DNA of 22,450 nt from Perkinsus chesapeaki (taxonomy: Eukaryota > Perkinsozoa > Perkinsida > Perkinsidae): positions 1 through 22,450 of the forward strand of contig JAAPAO010000580.1 in the NCBI GenBank assembly GCA_013115145.1. The letters are read 5' to 3'. Each line of letters begins with the position of its first letter. Within the stretch, counting starts at the first letter, position 1. A model generated the notes under the pieces. The model had not been told where the DNA came from and ran no database searches. It was given only the letters and a program-made list of their open reading frames with translations. Positions 11,801 through 20,408 of the stretch are shown piece by piece. The position numbers and the translations under genes were made by a program.

Positions 11801-14509
11801 ATTGATGAATTAGAGTGAGATGAAGCGTTAATAATAATAAAGGGGCGGCATGAATTGTTATAGGGAGATATTTCATATGAGAGAAGGGTGTGGTGATAAT
11901 AAGGGTTTAGCGAGGTATAATGCAATAATAGATATGTTAAGGAAAGATTTATCGAAAGAATATCCACAAGAAAATAGGGTAATGTTATTACGTAGTTATA
12001 AAGTTAAGTATTATTAAAAGGTTAATGGAGCCGGAGCGGAGCAGCAGTTGTTGTTGTTAGCCGAACCTCCAACAGAGCAGGTATTACTCTTATTATGAAT
12101 CGTGTTGTTACATATCACTAATATAGATATCTCATATAGTATTAGGAAATAAAGACATAACAATGTCATCATCAGTTAATAGAAGACATGCATTAGGTAA
12201 ATTATATAAACATAGGAATGTAATTAGTATGGTATATTGTTGAGGTATGATAGATGATGAAAAGGAAAGGGAAAGAGTTAAAAACAACATTTTAAAGTAA
12301 TAACACAACTACTCAACTTGTTGAATACATCTGCATCTGTGTAGAGCTGCAAGAGATAACATAATATATAGGATAAAAGATATTGTCGAAAGGTTTGATA
12401 GGAAGGTTATAGATATGGGGAATGAAAGAGTTAAATTATATAGTGATATTAAAATGGGAGAGATTAGGCTTATAACACTGTAAGGATGTTGTTGTAGTAG
12501 TAAATGATAGTGTAGTTAATAATGCGGTGGTATTATTAGATATGAGGAATTATCATTATTGGTTAATCTAGAGGATGCTGATGGAGCATTATACCGTAAA
12601 TTGGATAAGAGTATTGAGGAGATGACAACGGTTATGGATTGTATTAAAGAATGTCAAATATCACTTTTGAATAAAAGAAGAGAGATTGAGAAATGGGGGG
12701 TAAAATAATAATATAGTAGTAGTAGGGATATTGATGAATTAGGTTGAAGAGGATAACTTACAAAACGAGTTTAATATTATTATTACTGAGAATCCTGGTT
12801 CTGAAACATTTACATCAGCTTTGACTAAGATATATCGAAGAAAGGTTAAAAGTATAATATATATTATGAAATGAATTAAAAGAACAGTTTGTGTGATGAC
12901 TCAGGGCCAAAAAAGAGGACAGAAGAAGAGGGAAAAGATGGAGATGATGACAGTTTCGATTCTGATCTGGATTCTGATAGGTGTGATGCTGAAGTGTGGT
13001 ATGAGTAGATAATATTCTTAATATTTAGTGATATTGATAGTAACGCAGAGGAGGTAGAAGAAGAAGCTGAGGAGGATGTATGCCCTACAGGTTGCAGTGA
13101 AACTGTTTTTAAATCAGTAAAGTCATATATATAGTCCACAATAGTTGATTTAATAATAAAGGTAATTGAACTTCGTAATAAAAGATTAGATATGGAGGAA
13201 GCATTAAATGATATACAAAAGGCTGTAGAGGAGATAAAAAAGGAACATTTAAGATTATTACAAAAGGAGAAATCACTTGATAAAGAACAACTACAAGCTG
13301 AAGAGTGAGATATTATAGGGGAAGATGAGTTAACATAGAATGATGATGGTTTAGGAAAATACGACAATTTCAAACCGAGAAACAGAGACAGTTAAACCTT
13401 CTTCATACCATATTTATTATGAGATTATCTCAAATTCAGTAATTATGGCTCCCCTTTATCATTAATATACAATATTGCAGATGCTTATCAATTGCTGGTA
13501 GCTCTACTAGACTACGGTCTAGGGATACTCCTAATGCATCACCATCCCTAAAGCCTGGACAATCTCTTCGATTACCGCCAAGTCTTGATAATGGTTATGT
13601 AAGATGATCATAGTATTGTCAAGGGTTATAATGAACTAAGGAGTAGGTTGTATTTACTAAGGCATCTTTGGAAAGATTAATGAAGAGGATATTGGAGTTG
13701 CATGAAGAGAAGGCAGTTGTTATCCGAGAATATAAGGAGTTGAGGAAAGTATATAGTAATAAATCTAAAGAGAATAAAAAAGTAATAAAGTGAAGTAGTA
13801 AGAGGTTGATGATAAGCAGAATTATATAGATTTGTGAGGATTTACAAGAGCTTGAAATTAAATTAGAAGAAATACAACAATTGAAGTTTGGTCAGCTTGT
13901 GGATATTGATCATTTAGAGAAGAGTGGTGAGTAATCTTCCAGCTCCAGCTCACGGTTAGAACTCACGGCAGTTGGTAGTGTTCAGGTAAATCAAGAGAAC
14001 AGGAAGAATTGGAGAAGAAATTACGTGAATCTGAATTGAAAATAAGAAGTAGATTGGGTCATTGGGAGGATAAAATAAAAAACGAAAAGTGATTACAAAC
14101 GATACATTTCATAGAGTAACTGTTTTTAATCACTTTAGACGATTATATGTAAAATTAACAAAAGGTAATACGGAGATGATGGAAGAGGTTGGAAGACTCG
14201 GGCAAAGTCGAGCAACATTAGAGAATGACTTAAATGGGAGGATTACTACTGTTACTGTCGATGGAGGAGGGCCGCAGCAGCAGATAACATCTGATGTTGT
14301 TTTTGATTTAGAATACGAGAGAATGCAAGACTTACTTAATATGCAGGTTGGTAGTTGTATTGTTATAATAATAGTTGGTAATATTATTTATATTTCAGCG
14401 TAAAGAGATTGCTACACTTCAAGCTGAGATTGAATTATTCCGTAGAAAAGGTGGACATATTTATACAACAGTTACCGCAGTTGATACTTCGGCAATATAT
14501 AATAATTAA
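5873..14509 (+). CDS. CFAP44: Cilia- and flagella-associated protein 44 (CFAP44/FAP44/WDR52)
   Basis: This is a very large gene running from the ATG at 5873 to the TAA at 14507-14509, cut by more than 25 introns. Blocks shared with the family include [79 protein letters not shown]-type [14 protein letters not shown] and YSIEESK. Known biology: with CFAP43, FAP44 forms the tether/tether head linking the I1/f inner dynein arm motor domains to the doublet microtubule. The layout is a low-complexity N-terminus, WD40 blades, a charged linker, a second WD/beta region, then a long coiled coil ending [14 protein letters not shown]. Introns I could place include 5976-6017, 6172-6215, 6271-6308 and 14347-14398; more are listed with the domain entries. 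Junctions at about 9182-9317, 10140-10320 and most of 10860-14080 remain unresolved. Open stretches continue between the recognisable exons and no clear lesion was seen. Confidence 0.9.
6475..8917 (+). other. CFAP44: CFAP44 WD40 beta-propeller region with mapped introns
   Basis: Splicing these exons gives one continuous frame from [14 protein letters not shown] to [13 protein letters not shown]. Intron positions, each checked for phase: 6475-6514, 6609-6648, 6781-6821, 6899-6941, 6999-7041, 7183-7226, 7368-7430, 7544-7588, 7763-7807, 7885-7925, 8023-8066, 8158-8200, 8308-8349, 8401-8443, 8544-8595, 8657-8700 and 8877-8917. Most are 40-45 nt; 7368-7430 is the longest at 63 nt and holds a TAGTAG/CTACTA hairpin. 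WD-type strand ends such as SIWDWH, IRFWKM, LLLWEG, IRWWSL and YIWQV are visible. A GGG-rich insertion (about 7735-7755) interrupts a loop between blades. No in-frame stop remains after these introns are removed. Confidence 0.85.
7183..7226 (+). other. CFAP44 intron carrying a T-arm-like hairpin (minus strand)
   Basis: This 44-nt GT..AG intron lies between ...LITYG and GHIRFWKM. Read on the minus strand, 7205-7189 is CCTGG-TTCGATC-CCTGG: a 7-nt loop with the tRNA T-loop/B-box consensus and a 5-bp stem with one T-T mismatch. Confidence 0.7.
8918..9186 (+). other. CFAP44: CFAP44 charged low-complexity linker
   Basis: After the intron at 8877-8917 the frame reads VVDNRKEKE, six glycines, then [15 protein letters not shown], a Lys/Glu/Asp-rich stretch ([15 protein letters not shown]), EEEE, six alanines and [10 protein letters not shown], up to the TAA at 9184-9186. 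A basic-then-acidic linker sits at the matching place between the two propellers of CFAP44 relatives. An intron must start near 9182 because the frame closes there. I could not fix its acceptor; candidates are ...GTCTTAG (about 9231) and ...TGTTTCAG (about 9317). Confidence 0.6.
9541..9578 (+). repeat. ACA trinucleotide run encoding polythreonine
   Basis: About nine consecutive ACA codons, preceded by ACA-ACA-TCA, encode a threonine tract inside the CFAP44 reading frame, followed by VVAVAK. It is a coding microsatellite in a predicted surface loop and probably varies in length among isolates. Confidence 0.85.
9779..9829 (+). other. CFAP44 intron carrying a T-arm-like hairpin (plus strand)
   Basis: This 51-nt intron lies between ...GRVWM and VTKELKN. 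It contains CATGG-TTCGATT-CAATG (9788-9804), where four of five stem pairs form around a T-loop-like 7-mer. Confidence 0.65.
9983..10022 (+). other. CFAP44 intron carrying a T-arm-like hairpin (plus strand)
   Basis: This 40-nt intron lies between ...LDIDK and VYEASRL. It contains TGGGG-TTCGAAC-CCTCG (9993-10009). All five stem pairs form if two G-T wobbles are allowed, and the core GGGTTCGAACCC is a perfect 12-bp palindrome. Confidence 0.75.
10023..14509 (+). other. CFAP44: CFAP44 C-terminal coiled-coil half
   Basis: From [18 protein letters not shown] the frame becomes Lys/Glu/Leu-rich, with long helical exons: [91 protein letters not shown] and, at the end, [19 protein letters not shown]. 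Introns placed here are 10401-10448, 10515-10568, 10698-10747 (donor GTTGGT) and 14347-14398. Long antisense open frames in this stretch (for example 13373-12876) are serine/leucine-rich mirrors of the Lys/Glu/Asp codons and are not genes. The exon map from about 10860 to 14080 is incomplete, so a lesion hidden there cannot be excluded. Confidence 0.7.
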
Positions 14510-14631
14510 TATTATTATAATAATGAACATGTGATAATCATCATTAGCTGTCATTTATCATTGTTATTGAGTTTATAAGTAACAAAACATAATATAATAA
14601 ATGTCATGTTGTCATGAACGATCGATGAGCA

Positions 14632-15948
14632 TCACATGTTGTTAATTTCTCTGTTAAGTATAATCTTTTCCTTTTCAACATAGGCAGCTATTTGCCTTTC
14701 TAACCCTCCCATAGCACCGGCCCTTTCAGACAGCTTTACTGTTGATGATGAAGTTGGGAACATCTTCGATAAACATACCTAATATTATATAAAGTATTGA
14801 TGGTGTTGTTGTTAATAACCTCCCATCCTTCATACGGTTCATCAATATCCTGTAAACTGTCTGTACCAAATGATATCGCCTATTACCATTATAATATTTT
14901 ATAGGTTAAATAATGATTACCAGTTCTTTGCTGTAATCTGTTGTATTTGCCATCTGTGGCGGTATTAATGGTATATTAGGGGTAGTAGGGAATAGATTAG
15001 CTCTTAAGTATGAGGTAAATATTTTAATACCATTTCCTCCGTTACGAAGGGATAATGTAAGTAATGAGCATTCATTATGATGACACAAGCATCTGTATAA
15101 TGTTCACTATGATACCAGTTATCATCAAATACAACCTTAATGCATTCAATAATGTCCTTTTATTATCTGGATCAGCTAAACTTGATAACTTGTCCATCTT
15201 AGTCGCAACAACTATAACACGGTTAGGATTATCCATCTTGTGTATTAGCATTTTTCGAGCCTGTGTGTTATGATGATAGTTGTTGTTATCGACTACCGTA
15301 CCATCCTTACCGACTCAACGCCTACAAGAGCCTCTTTATACATCATATCTGGTCTTGATAGATCAACAACAATTACAACAACAATATTAGTAAATCGTTG
15401 AGCAATCTAATTAAATAAAATAACATTTACAAAATACCGATTTACCAATTCAAAGAGTTGAGGAGCTGAAGCAGTGTTGCTACCAATGTCAAATATATGG
15501 CCCTAATGAGAATGTAACAATATCATATACCGCCAACTTACCAAAGTCAAACCACCTTCTTTTGATTGGACAGGGCGACGGACATAATAGTAACTATGAA
15601 TAGGATGATGATGATGGAAGAGGGTTGAATAATTAATATCTACTCGATAACATTGGGTGTTGGTTCAACCTCTGGCAACAGCAGGGAGAGGTTTTGTTGA
15701 GTGGTTGAAGTGAACTTAGTAAACCTGAATAATGATAGTTACTCAACTTATTCATGAAACATTACTTTTTAATTAATGATGTTTTACCACTACCTTTGCT
15801 ACCAATAAATAATGCAGCTGTTTTATGATCATCACAAGTTGATGATGTATTACGACGATCAACCAAATAATCCTATAAAGATACTCACATATCATCATAC
15901 TCTACATTATACCTCTACAAGTCTTTCCCAAATCGCCAGATTCGTCAT
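14632..15948 (-). CDS. DYNC2LI1: Cytoplasmic dynein-2 light intermediate chain (frame break in exon 3)
   Basis: Nine exons: 15948-15913, 15872-15766, 15724-15542, 15502-15446, 15406-15311, 15260-15136, 15092-14921, 14879-14820 and 14778-14632 (stop TGA), joined by 39-50-nt introns. The product is about 328 aa, near the family's usual 350. It starts MTNLAIWERLVE, like the MxxxLWE starts of D2LIC proteins. It has a P-loop GSKGSGKT (36-43), a G3-like VVVDLSRPD, a G4-like VVATKMD (TKMD at 180-183), the ISFGTDSLQDI segment and a basic/coiled C-terminus. It acts in the dynein-2 motor for retrograde intraflagellar transport. Exon 3 needs one extra base: TAG closes the first frame at 15642-15640 and TGA closes the other at 15667-15665, so the switch lies in 15643-15664. 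Sequencing error, recent lesion or unusual splicing are possible. All other junctions keep frame, which argues for a working gene. Confidence 0.85.
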
Positions 15949-16078
15949 TAGATTCACTACAATATTATTAACTTATCATAAACACAAAGGACATCACAGA
16001 GACCTTTCTGTCGAAACCCATTATTAATGATAATATCAACAGTCATTGTTATCATACACAATATAACCAACTTCATCA

Positions 16079-16623
16079 TCAAGTATCGCCTGCACTGCTG
16101 ATGTTACTATTGGAAATTGATAATACTTTACTAGAAGTTCATTGATAATAGTTGTATTATTACGAGGTATACATTAACCAATCATCCTTATCATCACCGA
16201 TACCGAACAACGACAACATTAGCACCATCTTTTTTATCGAAGCCTTCTATCGACTTCATACAACAGATATCAATAAAGGATATACGAGCTTGGTGAGGAT
16301 GCTGTAGCTGGTATCGGTGGGCGGCGGTGATACGAGTAGAGTTGTTAATAGCTATTAGAGAGATACTCTTATCATCTGTATAACTATTACGTATCATCAA
16401 GGCGATGGAAATTATAGAGCAGCAGTTTAGCAATGGATAGATAAATAGGTAAGCCAGCGGTTGTTGAGAGAAGAAAGACGGAGAGAAAATGAGGATAGCA
16501 GATAAAGTATTGATTATTTGAAGGAGATACATCAACTTATCAACAAACAGAGGGGGGGGGCAGGATTCCATTACCAATAACCAAGTATAACCATTATCAA
16601 CGTGACCTTGCTGATATATGATT
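16079..16623 (-). CDS. Unrecognised protein, C-terminal exons (uncertain)
   Basis: A long open frame runs on the minus strand from 16623 to 16198, unusually long without a stop for this AT-rich DNA. It reads YQQGHVDNGYTWLLVMESC..., then hydrophobic helices (LMYLLQIINTLSAILIF, YLFIYPLLNCCSIISIAL), then ARISFIDICCM and GANVVVV. A GT donor at 16197 and an AG at 16131 would join it to a 52-nt last exon ending ISSAGDT-TGA at 16079. Alternative splicing to frames ending nearer 15958 is also possible. No family was recognised. A nine-G homopolymer (16552-16560) lies inside the frame and is a likely place for an indel. Upstream exons were not found. Confidence 0.3.
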
Positions 16624-17104
16624 CTAATTAAAGGTAATAGATAATTTCCAAAGTAATTAATGAGCGTTTATGTCACCTTCTTGCAGTAGTAGTAGGTAAC
16701 TAGCCCATCATTGTTGTTATTGGTGTTGGAGCTTGGATAATGGTACTACTTGTAGTAGGAGAGATGATGGCAATACTGGTAGTAGTAGACAACAGTGATG
16801 ACAATGATGTTAACAAGAATAATAACCACTGAACATACAACAACGACTATGAAGACGACGATGATATTAACGATTATAATGAACGTGGTGTTAACCTAAT
16901 AATAATATGTCGGTGGTGATGTTATAGAATACTAAACCTTACAAGTCCTTGAAATCCACCTTCATGAAACACCTTAAGAGGAGGAGGAGGACTCCATAAA
17001 TAATATCATCATCATCATCTCAGAGTTGGCTGCTGCTTAGGGTGGTTATTATCAACAACATAATCATGCATTACAACTAGTAGATACAATAACACTGAAA
17101 AGTG
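16624..17104. other. Stretch without an assignable gene
   Basis: This 480-bp stretch is rich in low-complexity triplets (GTAGTAG, CAACAAC, GATGAT). On the minus strand, exon-like pieces can be read (for example LKVFHEGGFQGL followed by a Val/Ile-rich run), but they arise from the repeats and could not be chained to a start codon. It may contain 5' exons of the uncertain gene to its left and the 3' flank of the MGC-protein gene. Confidence 0.35.
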
Positions 17105-17541
17105 CTAATGGGATGATGATGCAGCAGCAGCCTGTTGAGCGGCAGCCTCCTTCTTTATGTTCTGAAAAAGGAATATAATAACTAATCGAATTATAGCTAA
17201 CTTACCTCAAGAACAAATCCAGCAGGTTGAGCAATAGTCTGGGCTGATGGAAGAAGTCTAGGATCAACAGTTGTTGCATTTCCTGCTGTTTCTGGCTCAG
17301 CCTTTTCCAGAAGTTCAGCAGGCATTGCCACACATTGGGCTGATGGTAATAACTTAGGATCAGTATGATCAATATCAATTCCTTGAGGGGTCCCCGAGGC
17401 AGCAGCAGTAGTAGCTGGAGTCTCAGTAGTAGCACCAGTGGTAGTATGGTCAGCAGCAGCACCTTGCTCATGTTGTTGTTGATCCTTACTGGGCTGGGTA
17501 GGCTCGTTAGTCTCCTCTGGCTTTGATGAGAAGCAACCCAT
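17105..17541 (-). CDS. Small predicted dually acylated protein with duplicated DPxLLPSAQ motif
   Basis: Two exons (17541-17206 and 17161-17105) are joined across a 44-nt intron (17205-17162) with consensus-like ends (GTAAGT ... TTTTTCAG), giving 130 aa. The start MGCFSSKP carries Gly2 and Cys3, the classic signals for N-myristoylation and S-palmitoylation, so membrane attachment is predicted. Residues 10-58 are Thr/Gln/Ala-rich and probably disordered. Two copies of one motif follow: DPKLLPSAQCVAMPAELLE (about 61-79) and DPRLLPSAQTIAQPAGFVLE (about 93-112). The tail is Ala/Ser-rich (KKEAAAQQAAAASSSH). An acceptor-like TTTTTCACTAG lies two bases before the ATG. No family is recognised. Small acylated proteins of alveolates often sit under the plasma membrane or alveoli, but that role is only a guess here. 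The gene is divergent from the repeat-rich membrane protein gene. Confidence 0.8.
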
Positions 17542-17989
17542 TACTAGTGAAAAATTAGCGTATTACTCTAATAACATAACCATAACATATCACCACCTTA
17601 CGTACATCTAAAGACCGTTTCAATATGTACGCATGCACATGACCTAACCATATACTTGACCTAAAGATACCTTTAGCAATCCTAAACCAGGATACATATC
17701 TTATAACATACAGTAACCACCTCGCCACTTTCACTTTACCCGACAACAACCTTCTACGCTAAAATTCTCCTCGAGCAGTAGATGTAAATCTCGCTCGCCC
17801 TAAATTAATCAGTGGTTGATGGATGAAATGAATGCGCGTTAAGGGAATAATGAAGGTTATTGGTGGGCAATTTATTGAGCTAGCTTGTACTAGCTTAATA
17901 ATAGCATATAGCGTCGCTTCGCTCATCGCTCCTCCTATTTTGGAGACTTCTTGAATCACAACGAATAAGGCAAATTGAGCCTAAAAGGG
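17542..17989. promoter_or_regulatory. Divergent intergenic region between the MGC protein and the repeat membrane protein
   Basis: This 448-bp spacer lies between two start codons facing away from each other, so it should hold both promoters. Two small adjacent hairpins are visible: CTAAAG-ATAC-CTTTAG (17661-17676) and ATCCT-AAACC-AGGAT (17679-17693). A CTAGCTT direct repeat occurs near 17879-17896. Open frames on the minus strand here (for example 17749-17555) have no motif or splice support. Confidence 0.4.
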
Positions 17990-19735
17990 ATGTATGGACA
18001 TGTTAGTGCTGCTGTAGTGGCCATTCTTCAAGCCCCTTATGTATGTTAATATCTTCTAATATTATAAACGTTATTAGGACGTTATTAGCAGTAGTACCAG
18101 TTGCTTACGGCAGTATAGCAAATGGTGAAGGTCCAAGAAGCCTTGTAAGGTACAGTTGTAGCTAAGATACGTAAATCATTCGATTAGGTTGTGTTACCGG
18201 GACAGCTGCAACAACAGGTATCGGGACCCTTATTAGTTAGTTAAAATAAGTTAATACTATTCGTCATTGTGTCACTTTTAGGTAGGCAACAATATCCCTG
18301 CCACTACACAACAGCAGGCTCCTCGAGCTTTACCTATGGTTGGTTATTGTCATTGTACACATAGGATAGAATTGTTTAGGTTCAACAGCAGTATCAATTA
18401 GCACCTGCGGCCGCTGCTGCTAATGAAAACCTAATCAATGTTCCCAAACAGCCTGCAACATCCATTATACAACCGCAAATAAACCGTCAGGCTGCAGAGA
18501 TACAACAACAGCAACCTCTACAAGCCATACCAATACAACAATCATTGGGCCAGGTGCTAGTCCCACTAAGCCAACTTCAACAACCAGCCCCTCTAGCACA
18601 GCAGGCCCCTCTAGCACAGCAGGCCCCTCTACCACAGCAGGCCCCTCTACCACAGCAGGCCCCTCTAGGACAACAGGCCCCTCTACCACAACAGGCCCCT
18701 CTAGCACAGCAGGCCCCTCTAGGACAGCAGGCCTCCTCTCCCCTCGTACAACAGATATCAGGGCCTGAGGTAGACTTTCTTTATAGCAATATCTTCGGGG
18801 TTTGTACTTATTAAGCAGGTAACGACAGTAAACATGCCACGACAAATAGCACCTTCTGTGGCTTTCATGGCTTCTGGTGGATCAGTTGGTCCTGATAGTG
18901 AAGTTACTAATGTAACACATATCCTAACATCGTTAAGTGTCTATACTAATACCCAGGCCCTCCAAACAAATGTAGACCCTTCGAAGACAAATGAGAATAC
19001 TTCCCTAGAAAAAGGTGATCTACGTTATCCGCTATATTGAGAACAAAGAGTCTGAATAGGTTCAGAGAAAGCAGCAGCACGTTTCCCTGTCTGGGCAATA
19101 ATAGTTATAATAGCAATAGTAGTATTGCTTGTAATCATAGGATTGGTAATTAGATGGCAATTGAGTAAGATGTTATATGCTAGTCCTACTAGTCATCATC
19201 ATCATCATCTTGTAGATAAAGGTCGTGAAAAGAGAGCTCGAGCTAATGTGCAAGCTTGGTATAAAGGACGACGATTGGATAGATCCGTCAGCCCTACATC
19301 GACTACTCAACGACCTCAAGCACCTGCCCAACCTCATCATCCATCTCATTATGCTAGATTCCTTAAACCTAATGATATTGCTAGCAGTGTAAATTGTTAT
19401 TAATGAAGAAGTAATTATAATATCAATATTATTCAGATTGCTAATACCTCAGAAGATGCGAGTAATGATGTACGAGGGGGAGGGCGAGGAGGAAGTCACT
19501 CCTCTCAACATCATCATCATCATAACCATCACGGAAGGTATCTCTCTACATGACCATTCTCAATTCTATGATTAGGAAGGAGCCTTCTGACCGAAGTGGT
19601 GCTCATCATCATCATAATCGGCACCACAATGAGATTCGCAGTGAAGCTTCGAGTCGAAGCCCAGAGCCGGCCGCTGCTCGAGCATCTCGTTATCAGCCCC
19701 GAGGGACTGCAGCAGGCCCTCTTCGGCTGCATTAG
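17990..19735 (+). CDS. Single-pass membrane protein with APLxQQ repeats and His-rich tail
   Basis: Nine exons: 17990-18044, 18089-18144, 18188-18217, 18282-18338, 18380-18769, 18819-19014, 19060-19388, 19437-19537 and 19576-19735. They total exactly 1374 nt, or 457 aa. The N-terminus MYGHVSAAVVAILQAPYV... is hydrophobic and could be a signal peptide. A Gln/Pro/Ala-rich region follows, with eight tandem APLxQQ units, then a Thr/Ser/Asn-rich stretch. One strong transmembrane helix (WAIIVIIAIVVLLVIIGLVI, about residue 272 on) leads to a basic tail with several histidine runs, RGGGRGG and SSRSPEPAAARAS. By the positive-inside rule the repeat region is outside the cytosol. The first donor (GTTAAT at 18045) is atypical, so exon 1 is the weakest part. 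No family is recognised; it resembles surface or secretory mucin/Q-rich proteins only in composition. Confidence 0.7.
18587..18730 (+). repeat. 18-bp coding minisatellite, eight units
   Basis: Eight head-to-tail 18-bp units of the form GCCCCTCTA-NNA-CARCAG encode APL(A/A/P/P/G/P/A/G)QQ. Units differ mainly at the fourth codon (GCA, CCA, GGA) and at CAA/CAG. High unit identity suggests recent expansion by unequal exchange or slippage, so copy number is likely to vary. Confidence 0.9.
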
Positions 19736-20024
19736 ACATGACTAGACACTTGTATACGCGTGTTATTCTGATATTATCAAATTGTATTGTGTAAGTATGT
19801 TACGCATCACAATTGATTTTACCGTCAAGGGACGTCTCAACTTAACACAATACAATAGCAGATAATAATATTATTAAAACCTTTTTGCTGAATGCTAGTC
19901 TAATACGCGTACCAAATAAAAAGGTACATCTAATAGTTATATGATGGAATAGATTAGTAATTGCACCACCACCAGCTAATGAAGATACTCTATACCCCCG
20001 TATAACTGATGGGGAATTAACAAA
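19736..20024. other. Convergent intergenic region with inverted repeats
   Basis: This 289-bp stretch lies between the stop of the repeat membrane protein (19735) and the stop of the secreted protein gene (20025), so it holds both 3' ends. It carries the inverted repeat 19781-19856 and a smaller GTACC...GGTAC stem with a 9-nt A-rich loop (19909-19927). No gene is seen. Confidence 0.5.
19781..19856. repeat. Imperfect inverted repeat, foldback element candidate
   Basis: ATTGTATTGTGTAAG (19781-19795) is repeated in inverted form as CTTAACACAATACAAT (19841-19856), differing by one extra T. A 45-bp spacer separates the arms. Weaker pairing extends outward (ATATTATC against GATAATAAT). TACGCGT also occurs on both sides (about 19755 and 19905). 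It could be a small foldback/MITE relic or a 3'-end RNA hairpin. Confidence 0.7.
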
Positions 20025-20408
20025 CTAGTTTTTGTGTTCATAATAGCCAGGATTGCCAAAGTAGTTTACCACAACCGTATCCTGTATAGGATAGAACTTC
20101 ATGTTGTTGAAAGTGGCGCCGCCAATCTTATCAGGGAACTCGCTCTTCAGGATATCCAAGTTTTCCTCACTGAGAGTTATGTTGATGAAGTTCTTATCGT
20201 CAATAATATACTTACCCCAATAAAGTACAGACGTCTTAGAATCTTCAATATAAACAGCCTTTGTAGCGGGGTCAAATATGAGATACGAGATTGGCTGGGA
20301 TTCTACAGTAGCTTTATATAAACCATCCGGCTGATCTTCAGCATATACAACCGGACAACATACCAAACTATACAGGAAGGCGAAAAGAATGATGGGAGAA
20401 GAGTTCAT
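20025..20408 (-). CDS. Small secreted orphan protein (127 aa)
   Basis: A single intronless frame runs from the ATG at 20408 to the TAG at 20025. The first about 23 residues (MNSSPIILFAFLYSLVCCPVVYA) form a typical signal peptide with likely cleavage after AYA or VYA before EDQPDG. The mature part of about 104 residues alternates hydrophobic and polar residues (SYLIFDPATKAVYIED, SVLYWGKYIIDD, FINITLSEENLDIL, MKFYPIQDTVVVNYF), which suggests a small beta-rich fold. It has no cysteine after the signal peptide and one N-glycosylation site (NIT). The style matches the many small secreted proteins of unknown function in Perkinsus, from memory and without a search. An acceptor-like TTTATAG lies about 19 nt upstream of the ATG, compatible with leader trans-splicing. 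Confidence 0.8.
   Translation of the reverse strand: MNSSPIILFAFLYSLVCCPVVYAEDQPDGLYKATVESQPISYLIFDPATKAVYIEDSKTSVLYWGKYIIDDKNFINITLSEENLDILKSEFPDKIGGATFNNMKFYPIQDTVVVNYFGNPGYYEHKN

Noticed and set aside
12876..13373. 165-codon minus-strand open frame
   Set aside because: It is the antisense of CFAP44 coiled-coil exons: Lys/Glu/Asp-rich codons read backwards give Ser/Leu/Phe-rich frames. No motif or splice signals support it. The same applies to 11967-11614 and 11153-10845.
15643..15664. Programmed frameshift at a CCC codon, as reported for Perkinsus mitochondrial cox1
   Set aside because: The interval does contain an in-frame CCC, but this is a spliced nuclear gene, and in-frame CCC in ACSL copy B exon 1 (GGC CCC ATT) is read normally. 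An error or lesion is simpler.
17202..17471. Alternative Leu-rich minus frame overlapping the MGC protein
   Set aside because: It is a shifted reading of the same exon. The MGC frame starts at the proper ATG, has the acylation signal and duplicated motif, and splices in frame.
18465..18845. Minus-strand frame rich in VLEGPAV repeats
   Set aside because: It is the mirror of the APLxQQ minisatellite on the plus strand. The plus reading has a consistent nine-exon model and a transmembrane helix.
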